Assembly (NCBI GenBank): GCA_016184115.1
Contig: JACPDH010000120.1
Coordinates: 1 to 64,000, forward strand
Direction: 5' to 3'
Source: Acidobacteriota bacterium
GTDB taxonomy: Bacteria; Acidobacteriota; Thermoanaerobaculia; Gp7-AA8
Length of the DNA: 64,000 nucleotides
Both the position numbers and the translations under genes were made by a program. The notes below the pieces were generated by a model, which was given only the letters and a program-made list of their open reading frames with translations, was not told where the DNA came from and ran no database searches. The stretch's first letter is position 1, and each line of letters starts with the position of its first letter. Shown here one piece after another: positions 34,659-42,359 of the stretch.

Positions 34659-35192
34659 ATGGCCCAGCCAACGCCTCACATCGACCTTCGCGACTACATT
34701 CGCGACATTCCCGACTTCCCGAAGCCGGGAATCATGTTCAAGGACATCACCCCGCTGCTGAAGCACCCCGATGCGTTCAACGCGACGGTGGAGAGGCTTG
34801 CGGCTCCCTTCGAGGGTGAGCGAGCGCTCAAGGTCGCCGCGATCGAATCGCGCGGATTCATCTTCGGTGCGGCCGTCGCACAGCGGCTCGGCGCAGGCTT
34901 CGTGCCGATCCGCAAGCCAGGCAAGCTTCCCTGGAAGACACACCGGAGCGAGTATGCGCTCGAGTACGGAACCGATGCGCTCGAGATCCACGACGACGCA
35001 GTCGGCCCGGGTGAGCGGGTCGTCGTGATCGACGACGTCCTCGCCACCGGCGGCACTGCATGCGCGGCCGGCGAGCTCGTCCGGCGCCTCGGCGCGGACA
35101 TCCTCGCCTACTCGATCGTGATCGAGCTCACGTTCCTCAATGGACGCGAGAAACTCGGCGGCACTCCCGTCAACGTCGCCGTCCACTACTGA
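34659..35192 (+). CDS. apt: Adenine phosphoribosyltransferase
   Basis: Salvages adenine to AMP with PRPP. The 177-aa chain begins with the flexible N-terminal block IRDIPDFPKPGIMFKDITPLL, has AAIESRGFIFGAAVA and RKPGKLP, and the PRPP loop VVVIDDVLATGGTA. It is coupled to acyP and 60 bases before sthA. Confidence 0.95.
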   Translation: MAQPTPHIDLRDYIRDIPDFPKPGIMFKDITPLLKHPDAFNATVERLAAPFEGERALKVAAIESRGFIFGAAVAQRLGAGFVPIRKPGKLPWKTHRSEYALEYGTDALEIHDDAVGPGERVVVIDDVLATGGTACAAGELVRRLGADILAYSIVIELTFLNGREKLGGTPVNVAVHY

Positions 35193-35252
35193 CGTGGGTC
35201 CCCTTGTTGGGAAGGTGAGCGCTCCGCACAGCTCGCCGGAGGAGGACGGTGC

Positions 35253-36671
35253 ATGCGCGATTTCGACTTGATCGTCATCGGAGCCGGGCCGGCGGGTGAG
35301 AAAGGCGCGGCACAGGCCGCCTACTTCGGCAAGCGCGTTGCGATCGTCGAGAAGGAGCGCGTCGTCGGCGGCGCCTGCGTGAACACCGGCACCGTCCCGT
35401 CGAAGACGCTTCGCGAGACCGCGCTCCATCTTTCCGGGTTCCGGCGGCGGGAAGTCTACGGCGTCGACTACTCGCTGAACGAGAACGTCAACATGGGCGA
35501 TCTCATGCATCGCAAGCGCACGGTGATCGAGCGCGAGCATGCGACGATCGAGGAGAACATCCGACGCCACAACATCCGCCGTTTCTGTGGCTCCGCTCGT
35601 CTCGCCGGCACACACGAGGTCGTCGTGGAGAGTGCGACGGGTGCGAGCACGCTGTCGGGCGACGTGATTCTCATTGCATCGGGCTCGTCTCCCCTCCGTC
35701 CCGAGCACGTTCCGTTCGATCACGACAGAATCTGCGATAGCGATTCGATTCTCGAGATTGGATCGATTCCGAAAAGCCTTGCAGTCGTAGGCGCCGGCGT
35801 GATCGGCTGCGAGTACGCATCGATCTTCGCGTCGCTCGGCGTCCCGGTGACGCTGATCGACGGACGGACGGCGCTACTCGGCCACATCGATCGGGAAGTG
35901 GCGGCCGTCCTTCTCGACAGCTTTCGAACGCGGCTCGGAATCAAGCTTCACCTCGGTGTTCCGGTTGCGGCAATCGAACTGCTCGACGAGGGCGTCGTGC
36001 TTACGCTCGACAGTGGTCTCGACGTGCGTGTCGAAAAAGTCCTTTACGCCGCCGGCCGGCAGAGCAATACGGGAGACCTCGGGCTCGAGGCTGTCGGCGT
36101 GAAGACGGGCCGGAACGGCGTCGTGATCGTGAACGAGCAGTACCAGACGAGCGTCCCTAACATCTACGCGGCGGGGGACGTCGTCGGTTTTCCCGCGCTC
36201 GCGTCGACGTCGATGGAGCAGGCACGCGTGGCGATGGTTCACGCGTTCGATCTGAAGTACAAGACGAGGGTGGCGAGTCTCCTGCCATACGCGATCTACA
36301 CGATTCCGGAGTTGTCGAGCGCGGGCCTGACGGAGGAACAGTGCGTGGAGAAGGGGATCGACTGCGAGACGGGCCGTGCGTACTACGCGGCGAACGCACG
36401 CGGTCAGATCATCGGCGACGACTCGGGTCTGCTGAAGCTCGTGTTCGGCGCGGATTCGCTCGAGCTTCTTGGCGTGCACGCGATCGGCGAAAGCGCATCG
36501 GAGATCGTTCACACCGGACTCATGGTCATGCAGTTCCGAGGAACGATCAACGCATTCATCGATTCGGTCTTCAACTTCCCATCGCTCAGCGAGGTCTACA
36601 AGTACGCGGCGTATGACGGGCTCGGCAGAGTCGCACGAAGAAGCACGGAGCGCGGAACGCTGAACGCCTGA
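35253..36671 (+). CDS. sthA: Soluble pyridine nucleotide transhydrogenase
   Basis: A 472-aa flavoprotein that exchanges hydride between NADPH and NAD. FAD motif IGAGPAGEKGA (9-19), NAD motif VVGAGVIGCEYASIFASLG, and IYAAGDVVGFPALAS. At the usual redox disulfide the sequence is GGACVNTGTVPSKT: Cys 42 is present but the second Cys is Thr 47, as in SthA and unlike lipoamide or glutathione reductases, which supports the name. The last 12 or so residues (RRSTERGTLNA) are encoded by a heptamer repeat array that has replaced or extended the native end. Confidence 0.88.
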   Translation: MRDFDLIVIGAGPAGEKGAAQAAYFGKRVAIVEKERVVGGACVNTGTVPSKTLRETALHLSGFRRREVYGVDYSLNENVNMGDLMHRKRTVIEREHATIEENIRRHNIRRFCGSARLAGTHEVVVESATGASTLSGDVILIASGSSPLRPEHVPFDHDRICDSDSILEIGSIPKSLAVVGAGVIGCEYASIFASLGVPVTLIDGRTALLGHIDREVAAVLLDSFRTRLGIKLHLGVPVAAIELLDEGVVLTLDSGLDVRVEKVLYAAGRQSNTGDLGLEAVGVKTGRNGVVIVNEQYQTSVPNIYAAGDVVGFPALASTSMEQARVAMVHAFDLKYKTRVASLLPYAIYTIPELSSAGLTEEQCVEKGIDCETGRAYYAANARGQIIGDDSGLLKLVFGADSLELLGVHAIGESASEIVHTGLMVMQFRGTINAFIDSVFNFPSLSEVYKYAAYDGLGRVARRSTERGTLNA

Positions 36672-36806
36672 AGATGGGAGCTACGGATGCCTCGGTGATG
36701 CGCGCCGAAAAGCGATCCGCTCAATCTGAGAAGCGTGGCGATCCGCGCTTCACGTTCACGCTCCACGTCTTCGGCCCACGTCTCGCGTTTCGCGATCCGC
36801 GTTTCC
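36642..36806. repeat. Inverted heptamer arrays between convergent genes
   Basis: The left array (36642-36669) reads AGCACGG, AGCGCGG, AACGCTG, AACGCCT and contains the sthA stop. The right array (36751-36806) reads in sevens CACGTTC, ACGCTCC, ACGTCTT, CGGCCCA, CGTCTCG, CGTTTCG, CGATCCG, CGTTTCC, the inverse style, and ends at the stop codon of the minus-strand gene. Layout matches the locus at 16248-16406. Confidence 0.65.
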
Positions 36807-37051
36807 TACGCGCCGGGTCGCAGTTGCAGCCTGAGCGTTGGCGATCCCGCGGTCGCGTGCATGCCCGGTTTCAACTCGAAGCCGTCTTCGGGCTCCGACG
36901 TGTCGGCGCCGAGCAGAAGCAATAGCCGTGCAAGTTCACGCATCGCGAGCCGGTCTCCCTCGAGGATCACCTCGCTACCCGAGATGCGCAGTCCGATGGG
37001 TGACTTCGCCAGCCCTTCGAGAACCATCATCGCCAGCTCGACGTTGACCAT
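36806..37051 (-). CDS. Small protein of unknown function (81 aa)
   Basis: Not firmly recognised. ATG 37051 has GGGGAG 6 bases upstream and overlaps nothing; the gene starts 3 bases after the queD stop, so it is probably co-transcribed. The core reads LRISGSEVILEGDRLAMRELARLLLLLGA, a pattern (acidic turn, Leu-rich helix) that recalls small Imm32-like proteins, but the match is too weak to name. The stop codon is at the edge of a heptamer array. Confidence 0.6.
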   Translation of the reverse strand: MVNVELAMMVLEGLAKSPIGLRISGSEVILEGDRLAMRELARLLLLLGADTSEPEDGFELKPGMHATAGSPTLRLQLRPGA

Positions 37052-37054
37052 CAC

Positions 37055-37459
37055 TTACTCCCCTTCGTAGGTCGCCGAGTTCCGCTCGGTCTCGTGAAGG
37101 ACGACACGGCAGAGGCGTCCTTCGCTGATCGCCGGAGCGAGCTGGTCCCAGAACGCCTTTGCAAGGTTCTCTGCCGTCGGGATGATGCCACGAAGAAACT
37201 CGACGTCGACGTTGAGGTTCGTGTGATCGACTCGGTTCACCACGCGCTCGCGCATGATGTCCTTGAGGCGCTTGAGGTCGATGACCATGCCGGTCTCCGG
37301 GTCGATCGATCCACGCACGCTTACCTCGAGGACGTAGTTGTGTCCGTGGCCGGAAGGGTTGTCGCACTTGCCGTACACGCGACGGTTCCACTCGGCATCC
37401 TTCGCGGGATTGTTCAGCCGGTGCGCGGCGGAGAAGTCGAGTTTTGCGGTAACGATCAT
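37055..37459 (-). CDS. queD: 6-carboxytetrahydropterin synthase / 6-pyruvoyl tetrahydropterin synthase family
   Basis: Converts dihydroneopterin triphosphate to carboxytetrahydropterin in queuosine synthesis. The 134-aa chain has zinc ligands His 13 (SAAHRL), His 38 and His 40 (SGHGHNY), the catalytic Cys 32 (YGKCDNPSG) and the Asp-His pair in VDHTNLN. Other queuosine genes are not in the window, so a pterin role cannot be excluded. Confidence 0.88.
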   Translation of the reverse strand: MIVTAKLDFSAAHRLNNPAKDAEWNRRVYGKCDNPSGHGHNYVLEVSVRGSIDPETGMVIDLKRLKDIMRERVVNRVDHTNLNVDVEFLRGIIPTAENLAKAFWDQLAPAISEGRLCRVVLHETERNSATYEGE

Positions 37460-37551
37460 CGAGTCGGTCTCCTGGCGTTACGGATCGCGCAACGCCCCTC
37501 AGAAGCGTGCCGGTCGCGCGCTTCTTCCCCGCTGCTTCCCGGTCGCGCCGC

Positions 37552-40500
37552 TCAGAGCGACATGCTCTGCAGCGCGGCGGAGAGTCCCGCCGACTTCTCG
37601 CGGATCACCCTCTTGAGCTTCGTGAAGCGCGGGTCAGTTCCGAGATAGCCGAAAAGGGGACTGGAGACGATGTAGGTGAGCGACGGCTCGGAGTGCGCGA
37701 CCGCAGTCTCGAGTGCCGCGAGCACCTGCTTCTGCCGGTTGAGGAGCACGTTGACCTCGGCGACCAGGGTGTAGTGGTCGTCAGCGCGAGTGACCGCCGA
37801 CTCAGCCTTGGCGATCTCGGCATCGGCAGTCGCCGCATCGCCTTTGCCGGCGGCGATGAACGCGCTCAACATCGGAAGCGTGTAGGGATCGTTCAAACGC
37901 TGCTGGCGCGCCTGTTCGAGCTCGATGATCGAGTCGGACCGGCGGATTACCGCGAGCCTCCCGATCTTCAGCGAGAGCCAGGGGTTGTCCTGCTGTGTCT
38001 CCTGGGTCTTGTAGTACGCCTTGACTGATGCGTCGACCCTCCCGCGCGCAAGTGTGATGTCGGGCTCGTGAAGGCGAGGGTTCGACGCGCGAACTGACGC
38101 GAGGCGTGCCACGACGGTTTGGAACTTTCCTTCGTCGGCAACCGCGAGGGCATAGTCTCCGACGAGCGTCAGCACTTCGGGGTCGTCACCCTTCGCGCTG
38201 AGCAGCGCCGCGAGGTACGAGATCGCCTTCGGCGCGTTGCCGCGCTCCGCCTCCCACCGTGCGAGTTCTTTGCGGATCTCGAGGTTTGCGGGGTCGAGCG
38301 AGGCGATCGTCGCCGCACTCTTGAAGGCGTCGTCGCGGTTTCCGCTCCGCAAGTATGCGGCATAGAGGAGCTCGTGGGCGCGGAGGTACTTCGCGTCGGC
38401 GGCCACGGCCTTCTTCGCGGAAGCGGTTGCTTTCTTGTCATCGCCGGCGCGCTGCTGCGCGACCGCGTCGATGTACGCCTTCGTCGCGCCCGCGTTCGTC
38501 GAAACGACCGTTGCCAGGTCTTTGCCGAGAGTCGATGCCATCCAGTGCGCGAGCGCCAAGGCTGGCTCGTAATAATCCTTCACCTTTGCGGGGAGCGCGA
38601 TCGGATCGCCTTCGGTCAGCGTCGAGCCTTCGACGAGGGTAGGAACGAGAACGAGACCGTCGTCGCCCTTTCTCACGACCGCGCCAAGGACTCGGCTCGT
38701 CGGTGCTGCCGCGTCGACGAATGTCAACGACGAGTCGAGACGAACGATCGATGCAGTCATTGCGCCGATCCCGTTCGCGAGCGCGACGAGCTTCGGATCG
38801 GGTGGTGGCGCAGTCGTAGTCGCCGTCGTGTCGGTAGTCGTCGGGGGAGCCGAGGTCTCGACGACGACGCCGCCAAGAAACACCTCCGACGGATTGATCG
38901 TCGGTGCGGTGTCTGTGGGCGGCGGCGGTTCCGCGGTTGCGGGTTCGGGGGCCTGAGTTGCAACCGCGACGGCGACGGGCACGGGAGGCGCGGCGTCGCC
39001 CTTACGCATCATGAAGAACGCGGCGGCTGCTCCACCAAGGACGACGACGGCGCCGATGCCGGCGACGAGCGCCATGCTCGATGATTTTTTCTTCGTGGGC
39101 GACGGCGCGATTGCTTCATCGTCCATCGAAGCGTCGTCGATCTCCTCATGAGCTGCCCCCTTCGTGGCATGAGCTGTGGGTGCCGGACGTGAGGCGGGAA
39201 CCGGGGCTGGCGCGGCGTCGTGCGATGCTGCGGGGGGCGCTAGGTTCGTTGGCACTGCCTGCGCGCGGGGAAGTAGCGTCGGAGCGGCGTAGAAGTTCAC
39301 TCCTCGGAACGCGCCGGCGGGCGAGGGGATCGATGTGAGGCCGAGCGCACGGATGACCGGCTCCGAAACGAGCGTCTGCATCGGTTCCATCGCGTCGAGA
39401 ACGGCATCGGCAATCTCGAGGCCGACGCCGCCTGGCTTCCCGGTCGTCGCGACGAGCTCGCCGAAGTGAACGACGGTGCGCGGCTCGACCGGCTCGGCGG
39501 CGTTCGACATGTTGTGCTCGACGATGTCGGCGAGCCCTTTCTGCGCGGCGCGAAGCGCGCTCGAGGCGTCGGGGAGCTCAGCCACCATACGCGGGCCGAA
39601 CGAGTCGAGCACTTTCCCGTCGAAGAGGTAGACCGCTTCGCCGAGATACTGCTGCATTCGCGTTTCGAGGCGAGACGCCTGCTCCGGATCTTTTTTGCGG
39701 AGAAGCTCGTGATACGGCAGCTCGCATACGACGATCCACGCCGGAGCGGCGGCGGCCTGCGGCGGGGGCGCCACAGCGACGGGCGTCACCGTCTTCCGTG
39801 CCGCGAGGCGGTCGATGTTCGGCTCGAGTTTCCGCAGGTCGGCGAGGATCTCGTCAGCCTTCTGATAGCGCTTGTCGGGGATTTTCTGAAGGCAGCGCCC
39901 GATGAGAGAGAGGATCGAGCGATCGGCGGTAGGGGCCGCCGGTGCCGCAGGCGCGCTCTGCGCGATCGCCTGCGTGATCTCCGCGGGAGTCGCGCCGCGG
40001 AACGGCGTTTTCCCTTCGAGCATCTCGTAGAAGACGGTGCCGAGTGCAAAGACGTCGCTCCTCGAATCGACCGGCTTGCCGATCACCTGCTCGGGCGAGA
40101 GGAATAGCGGTGTTAGGGCGTCGTTCGGCCGGAGCGAGCCGAGGAACGTCGGGCCCGACTCGTGCTTGCGGCGAATCGACGCATAGCCCATTCCAACCAG
40201 GTGGACGTCCCCCTGCGGCGTCACCACGAACGACTCGCTATTGAGCTCGCCGTGTGCGATTCCCTTCGAATGAAGATGGGCGACGGCATCGGCGATCTGG
40301 AATGCGAGGCGCAAAAACTCGCCTCGCGCCGGCGGTGACACGCGCGTCCGCTGCCGGAGGCTGTCGCCTTCGATCAGCTCGAGCACCATGAACAACATGT
40401 CGCGATCGATGTCGATCTCGAGAATCTGGGCCACTCCCGGGTGGCGAGTCGCCGCGCCGACGCGTGCCTCTTTGAGCATCGCATCGCGCTGGGCCTTGTC

Positions 40501-40656
40501 CTTCGGAACCAGGCGTGTGAGGATCTTGATTGCAACTGGTTTGCCGCTTCGCGAGTCGCTCGCCTTCCAGGCGTTGATCGATCCCGGAAAGCGCTCGTTA
40601 AGCACGTAGTGAAGCAGCTGGAACCCGGGGGCGAGGCTCTCCGGAATGCTCGACAT
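37552..40656 (-). CDS. Receptor-like pseudokinase with degenerate cyclase-like domain, membrane span and long extracytoplasmic part
   Basis: A 1034-aa protein starting at ATG 40656 (MSSIPESLAPGF); the frame upstream is the antisense of cinA. Residues 12-275 have a Ser/Thr kinase fold: Lys 44 (VAIKIL) and SPEQ are kept, but the HRD loop is HGE (135-137), the Lys and Asn after it are changed (HGELNSES), and the DFG is VGMG (154-157). It should not transfer phosphate. Residues 305-460 resemble a class III nucleotide cyclase (VLDSFGPRMVAEL, VVHFGELVATTG, LVSEPVIRAL) without the metal Asp residues. One membrane span is at 528-550, then a Thr/Pro-rich linker and helical repeats, TPR-like. Its TATAAT box lies 7 bases before the ATG. 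Confidence 0.85.
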   Translation of the reverse strand: MSSIPESLAPGFQLLHYVLNERFPGSINAWKASDSRSGKPVAIKILTRLVPKDKAQRDAMLKEARVGAATRHPGVAQILEIDIDRDMLFMVLELIEGDSLRQRTRVSPPARGEFLRLAFQIADAVAHLHSKGIAHGELNSESFVVTPQGDVHLVGMGYASIRRKHESGPTFLGSLRPNDALTPLFLSPEQVIGKPVDSRSDVFALGTVFYEMLEGKTPFRGATPAEITQAIAQSAPAAPAAPTADRSILSLIGRCLQKIPDKRYQKADEILADLRKLEPNIDRLAARKTVTPVAVAPPPQAAAAPAWIVVCELPYHELLRKKDPEQASRLETRMQQYLGEAVYLFDGKVLDSFGPRMVAELPDASSALRAAQKGLADIVEHNMSNAAEPVEPRTVVHFGELVATTGKPGGVGLEIADAVLDAMEPMQTLVSEPVIRALGLTSIPSPAGAFRGVNFYAAPTLLPRAQAVPTNLAPPAASHDAAPAPVPASRPAPTAHATKGAAHEEIDDASMDDEAIAPSPTKKKSSSMALVAGIGAVVVLGGAAAAFFMMRKGDAAPPVPVAVAVATQAPEPATAEPPPPTDTAPTINPSEVFLGGVVVETSAPPTTTDTTATTTAPPPDPKLVALANGIGAMTASIVRLDSSLTFVDAAAPTSRVLGAVVRKGDDGLVLVPTLVEGSTLTEGDPIALPAKVKDYYEPALALAHWMASTLGKDLATVVSTNAGATKAYIDAVAQQRAGDDKKATASAKKAVAADAKYLRAHELLYAAYLRSGNRDDAFKSAATIASLDPANLEIRKELARWEAERGNAPKAISYLAALLSAKGDDPEVLTLVGDYALAVADEGKFQTVVARLASVRASNPRLHEPDITLARGRVDASVKAYYKTQETQQDNPWLSLKIGRLAVIRRSDSIIELEQARQQRLNDPYTLPMLSAFIAAGKGDAATADAEIAKAESAVTRADDHYTLVAEVNVLLNRQKQVLAALETAVAHSEPSLTYIVSSPLFGYLGTDPRFTKLKRVIREKSAGLSAALQSMSL

Positions 40657-40663
40657 GTTCCGA

Positions 40664-40669
40664 ATTATA
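40664..40669 (-). promoter_or_regulatory. Perfect -10 box (TATAAT) 7 bases before the pseudokinase ATG
   Basis: On the minus strand GGATATAATTCGGAACATG places TATAAT 7 bases before the start codon, without a ribosome site, as at 10209. On the plus strand the same bases give TTATAT 5' of the cinA ribosome site (AAAGGGAG, 40673-40680), so this 33-bp gap may serve both genes. Confidence 0.5.
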
Positions 40670-40689
40670 TCCAAAGGGAGAGTGCCTCG

Positions 40690-41937
40690 ATGCGAGCAGC
40701 CATCATCGCCGTCGGAAGCGAAATGCTCGGAATCTCGAGAGTGGACACGAACTCGCTCGACGTGACGCGTCACCTCGAAGAATGGGGAGTCGAGTTGGTT
40801 CGCAAATCGGTCGTCGGCGACCATGCTGCCGACCTCGCGCACGAGCTCCGCGCGGCGCTCGCGGAATGCGACATCGTCGCGGTCATGGGCGGACTCGGCC
40901 CGACCGAAGACGACGTGACGAAGGAAGTCGTCTCGGAGGTCCTCGGAATCCCTCTGCGCGAAGAAGAGGAGATTCTGGAGCGGATGGCCGCACTGTTCGC
41001 GAACCGGGGCTACGAGATGCCGGAGTCGAATCGCAAGCAGGCCTTCGTGTTCGAGGGACATGGGTTCCTGCGTAATCCACGGGGGACGGCGCCTGGGTTC
41101 CACCTCGATTTCGACTGGGAGGGCCGCCCGCGGCATCTCTGGATTTTTCCAGGCGTGCCTAACGAGCTGCACGGCATGCTCGAGGCCGACTTCGGCCCGT
41201 GGCTCCGGACGCTTGGCCTGGCTCGGCGATTCTGGAGAACGCTTCGGATCGCCGGGATGCCGGAGTCGCTCGCCGACGAGAAGCTCAAGCCGTTCTACGA
41301 TCGGTACCGGGAGACGCCGGTCACGATCCTCGCGTCGCGTGGCGAGCTCTCGCTCCACTTCTACGCGAACGGGCCGGAGGATTCAGCCTACGCAAGGCTG
41401 CTCGCGATGGAGGCCGAAGTCCGGGAGGCGCTGGGAGAGCGGGTGTACGGAACCGCGGACGACACGCTCGAGCTGGTCGTCGGGCGGATGCTCCTTGCGC
41501 GGGGTGAGAGCGTCGCGACGGCCGAATCGTGCACGGGAGGGTTGCTCTCGGGCCGGATCACCGACGTCCCGGGGAGCTCGCAGTGGTTCGCCGGCGGCGT
41601 CGTTGCCTACTCTGCTGACGTCAAGATGGCGATGCTCGGCGTCGATCCAGAACACATTCAGAAGCATGGCGAAGTGTCGGAGGAGGTAGCGCGCGACCTG
41701 GCGCAAGGTGCCCGCCGCCGTTTTGGAACGAGGTGGGGGATCGGTGTGACCGGAATCGCCGGGCCCGACGGCGGGAGCGATGCGAAGCCGGTCGGCACGG
41801 TCCATCTCGCGGTCGCCTCGCGCGATCACGTGGAGCATCGACGAGTCTACTTTGCCGGGGGACGCGAGAACGTGCGGCGCTTCGCGACGAATGCGGCGTT
41901 GGATCTGTTGAGGAAGGTACTGAGTGCTGGGTGCTGA
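40690..41937 (+). CDS. cinA: CinA family protein (competence/damage-inducible; nicotinamide nucleotide amidase domain)
   Basis: A 415-aa protein with an N-terminal molybdopterin-binding-like domain (AVGSEMLGIS, VMGGLGPTEDDVTKEVV) linked to ADP-ribose pyrophosphatase activity in the family and a C-terminal PncC deamidase domain (VATAESCTGGLLSGRITDVPGSSQWFAGGVVAYS, GVTGIAGPDGGSDAKPVGTVHLA). Together they recycle pyridine nucleotides. ATG 40690 follows AAAGGGAG. The last residues (KVLSAGC) are encoded by the first units of a heptamer array, so the native end has been overwritten. Confidence 0.93.
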   Translation: MRAAIIAVGSEMLGISRVDTNSLDVTRHLEEWGVELVRKSVVGDHAADLAHELRAALAECDIVAVMGGLGPTEDDVTKEVVSEVLGIPLREEEEILERMAALFANRGYEMPESNRKQAFVFEGHGFLRNPRGTAPGFHLDFDWEGRPRHLWIFPGVPNELHGMLEADFGPWLRTLGLARRFWRTLRIAGMPESLADEKLKPFYDRYRETPVTILASRGELSLHFYANGPEDSAYARLLAMEAEVREALGERVYGTADDTLELVVGRMLLARGESVATAESCTGGLLSGRITDVPGSSQWFAGGVVAYSADVKMAMLGVDPEHIQKHGEVSEEVARDLAQGARRRFGTRWGIGVTGIAGPDGGSDAKPVGTVHLAVASRDHVEHRRVYFAGGRENVRRFATNAALDLLRKVLSAGC

Positions 41938-41954
41938 GTGCTGAGTGCTGAGTA
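41920..41954 (+). repeat. Left heptamer array (CTGAGTG), entering cinA
   Basis: Five units: CTGAGTG, CTGGGTG, CTGAGTG, CTGAGTG, CTGAGTA. The cinA stop lies in the third unit. It is the inverse of the array at 42242-42332, with a palindromic element between. Confidence 0.9.
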
Positions 41955-41988
41955 TGTTGGTTCGCACCGAACGCGCCTGGTCAGTGAT

Positions 41989-42234
41989 GTCGGCCGCGGA
42001 AGCGGCCGCTTTTAATTAGCCCCGCCCGTAAGGGCGGGGAACCGCGATCGAGAAGGTCATCCGGCGCCGCGTCAGCCGCGCCATTCTGAATTGAGTGTTG
42101 TGCACGACGAACCCCGCGCTCACGCGCCGGGGGATCAGACCTCGCCGCTGGCGCGGCGCGGAAAGCTCGGGCGAACGTACAAACCCCGCCCTCACGGGCG
42201 GGGCTAATTAAAAACGGCCGCTTCCGCGGCCGAC
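41989..42234. repeat. 246-bp palindromic element with 39-bp terminal inverted repeats (MITE-like)
   Basis: The ends 41989-42027 and 42196-42234 match as inverted repeats at 38 of 39 positions. Each end holds a smaller hairpin, CGGCCGC-GGAA-GCGGCCG, then TTTAATTA, then a CCCCGCCC / GGGCGGGG stem (42020-42039, loop GTAA; 42184-42203, loop GTGA on the minus strand). The interior has two more stems at 42112-42132 and 42143-42158. No open frame or transposase is present, so movement would need an enzyme from elsewhere. I cannot make out target-site duplications because the flanks are arrays. Confidence 0.88.
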
Positions 42235-42241
42235 TCGCTAG

Positions 42242-42332
42242 ACTCAGCACTCAGCACTCAGCACTCAGCACTCAGCACTCAGCACTCAGCACTCAGCACT
42301 CAGTAGTCAGTAGTCAGTAGTCAGTAGTCAGC
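42242..42332 (-). repeat. Right heptamer array, 13 units
   Basis: Eight units of ACTCAGC, one ACTCAGT, three AGTCAGT and one AGTCAGC, all in exact 7-base register. It is the inverse of the left array and ends 27 bases before the HD-domain start codon. The count of identical units makes length change between strains likely. Confidence 0.95.
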
Positions 42333-42359
42333 ACTTCGAACGCTAGCGATTGATGAACG

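Larger units (their letters stand above)
41938..42359. other. 422-bp intergenic region: heptamer arrays around a palindromic element
   Basis: No gene is visible between cinA and the HD-domain gene. The whole gap is repeat: left array, short spacer, the 246-bp element, right array, then 27 bases before the next ATG, which has no good ribosome site. Confidence 0.85.

Noticed and set aside
35253-36671. Lipoamide dehydrogenase or mercuric/glutathione reductase
   Set aside because: The second redox Cys is Thr 47, which fits soluble transhydrogenase and not a disulfide reductase.
40657-41358. N-terminal extension of the pseudokinase frame
   Set aside because: This part is the antiparallel shadow of cinA; TATAAT and the family-like start are at 40656-40669.
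42242-42332. Regular array that could be taken for a CRISPR
   Set aside because: Units are 7 bases with no spacers, and no cas gene is in the window.
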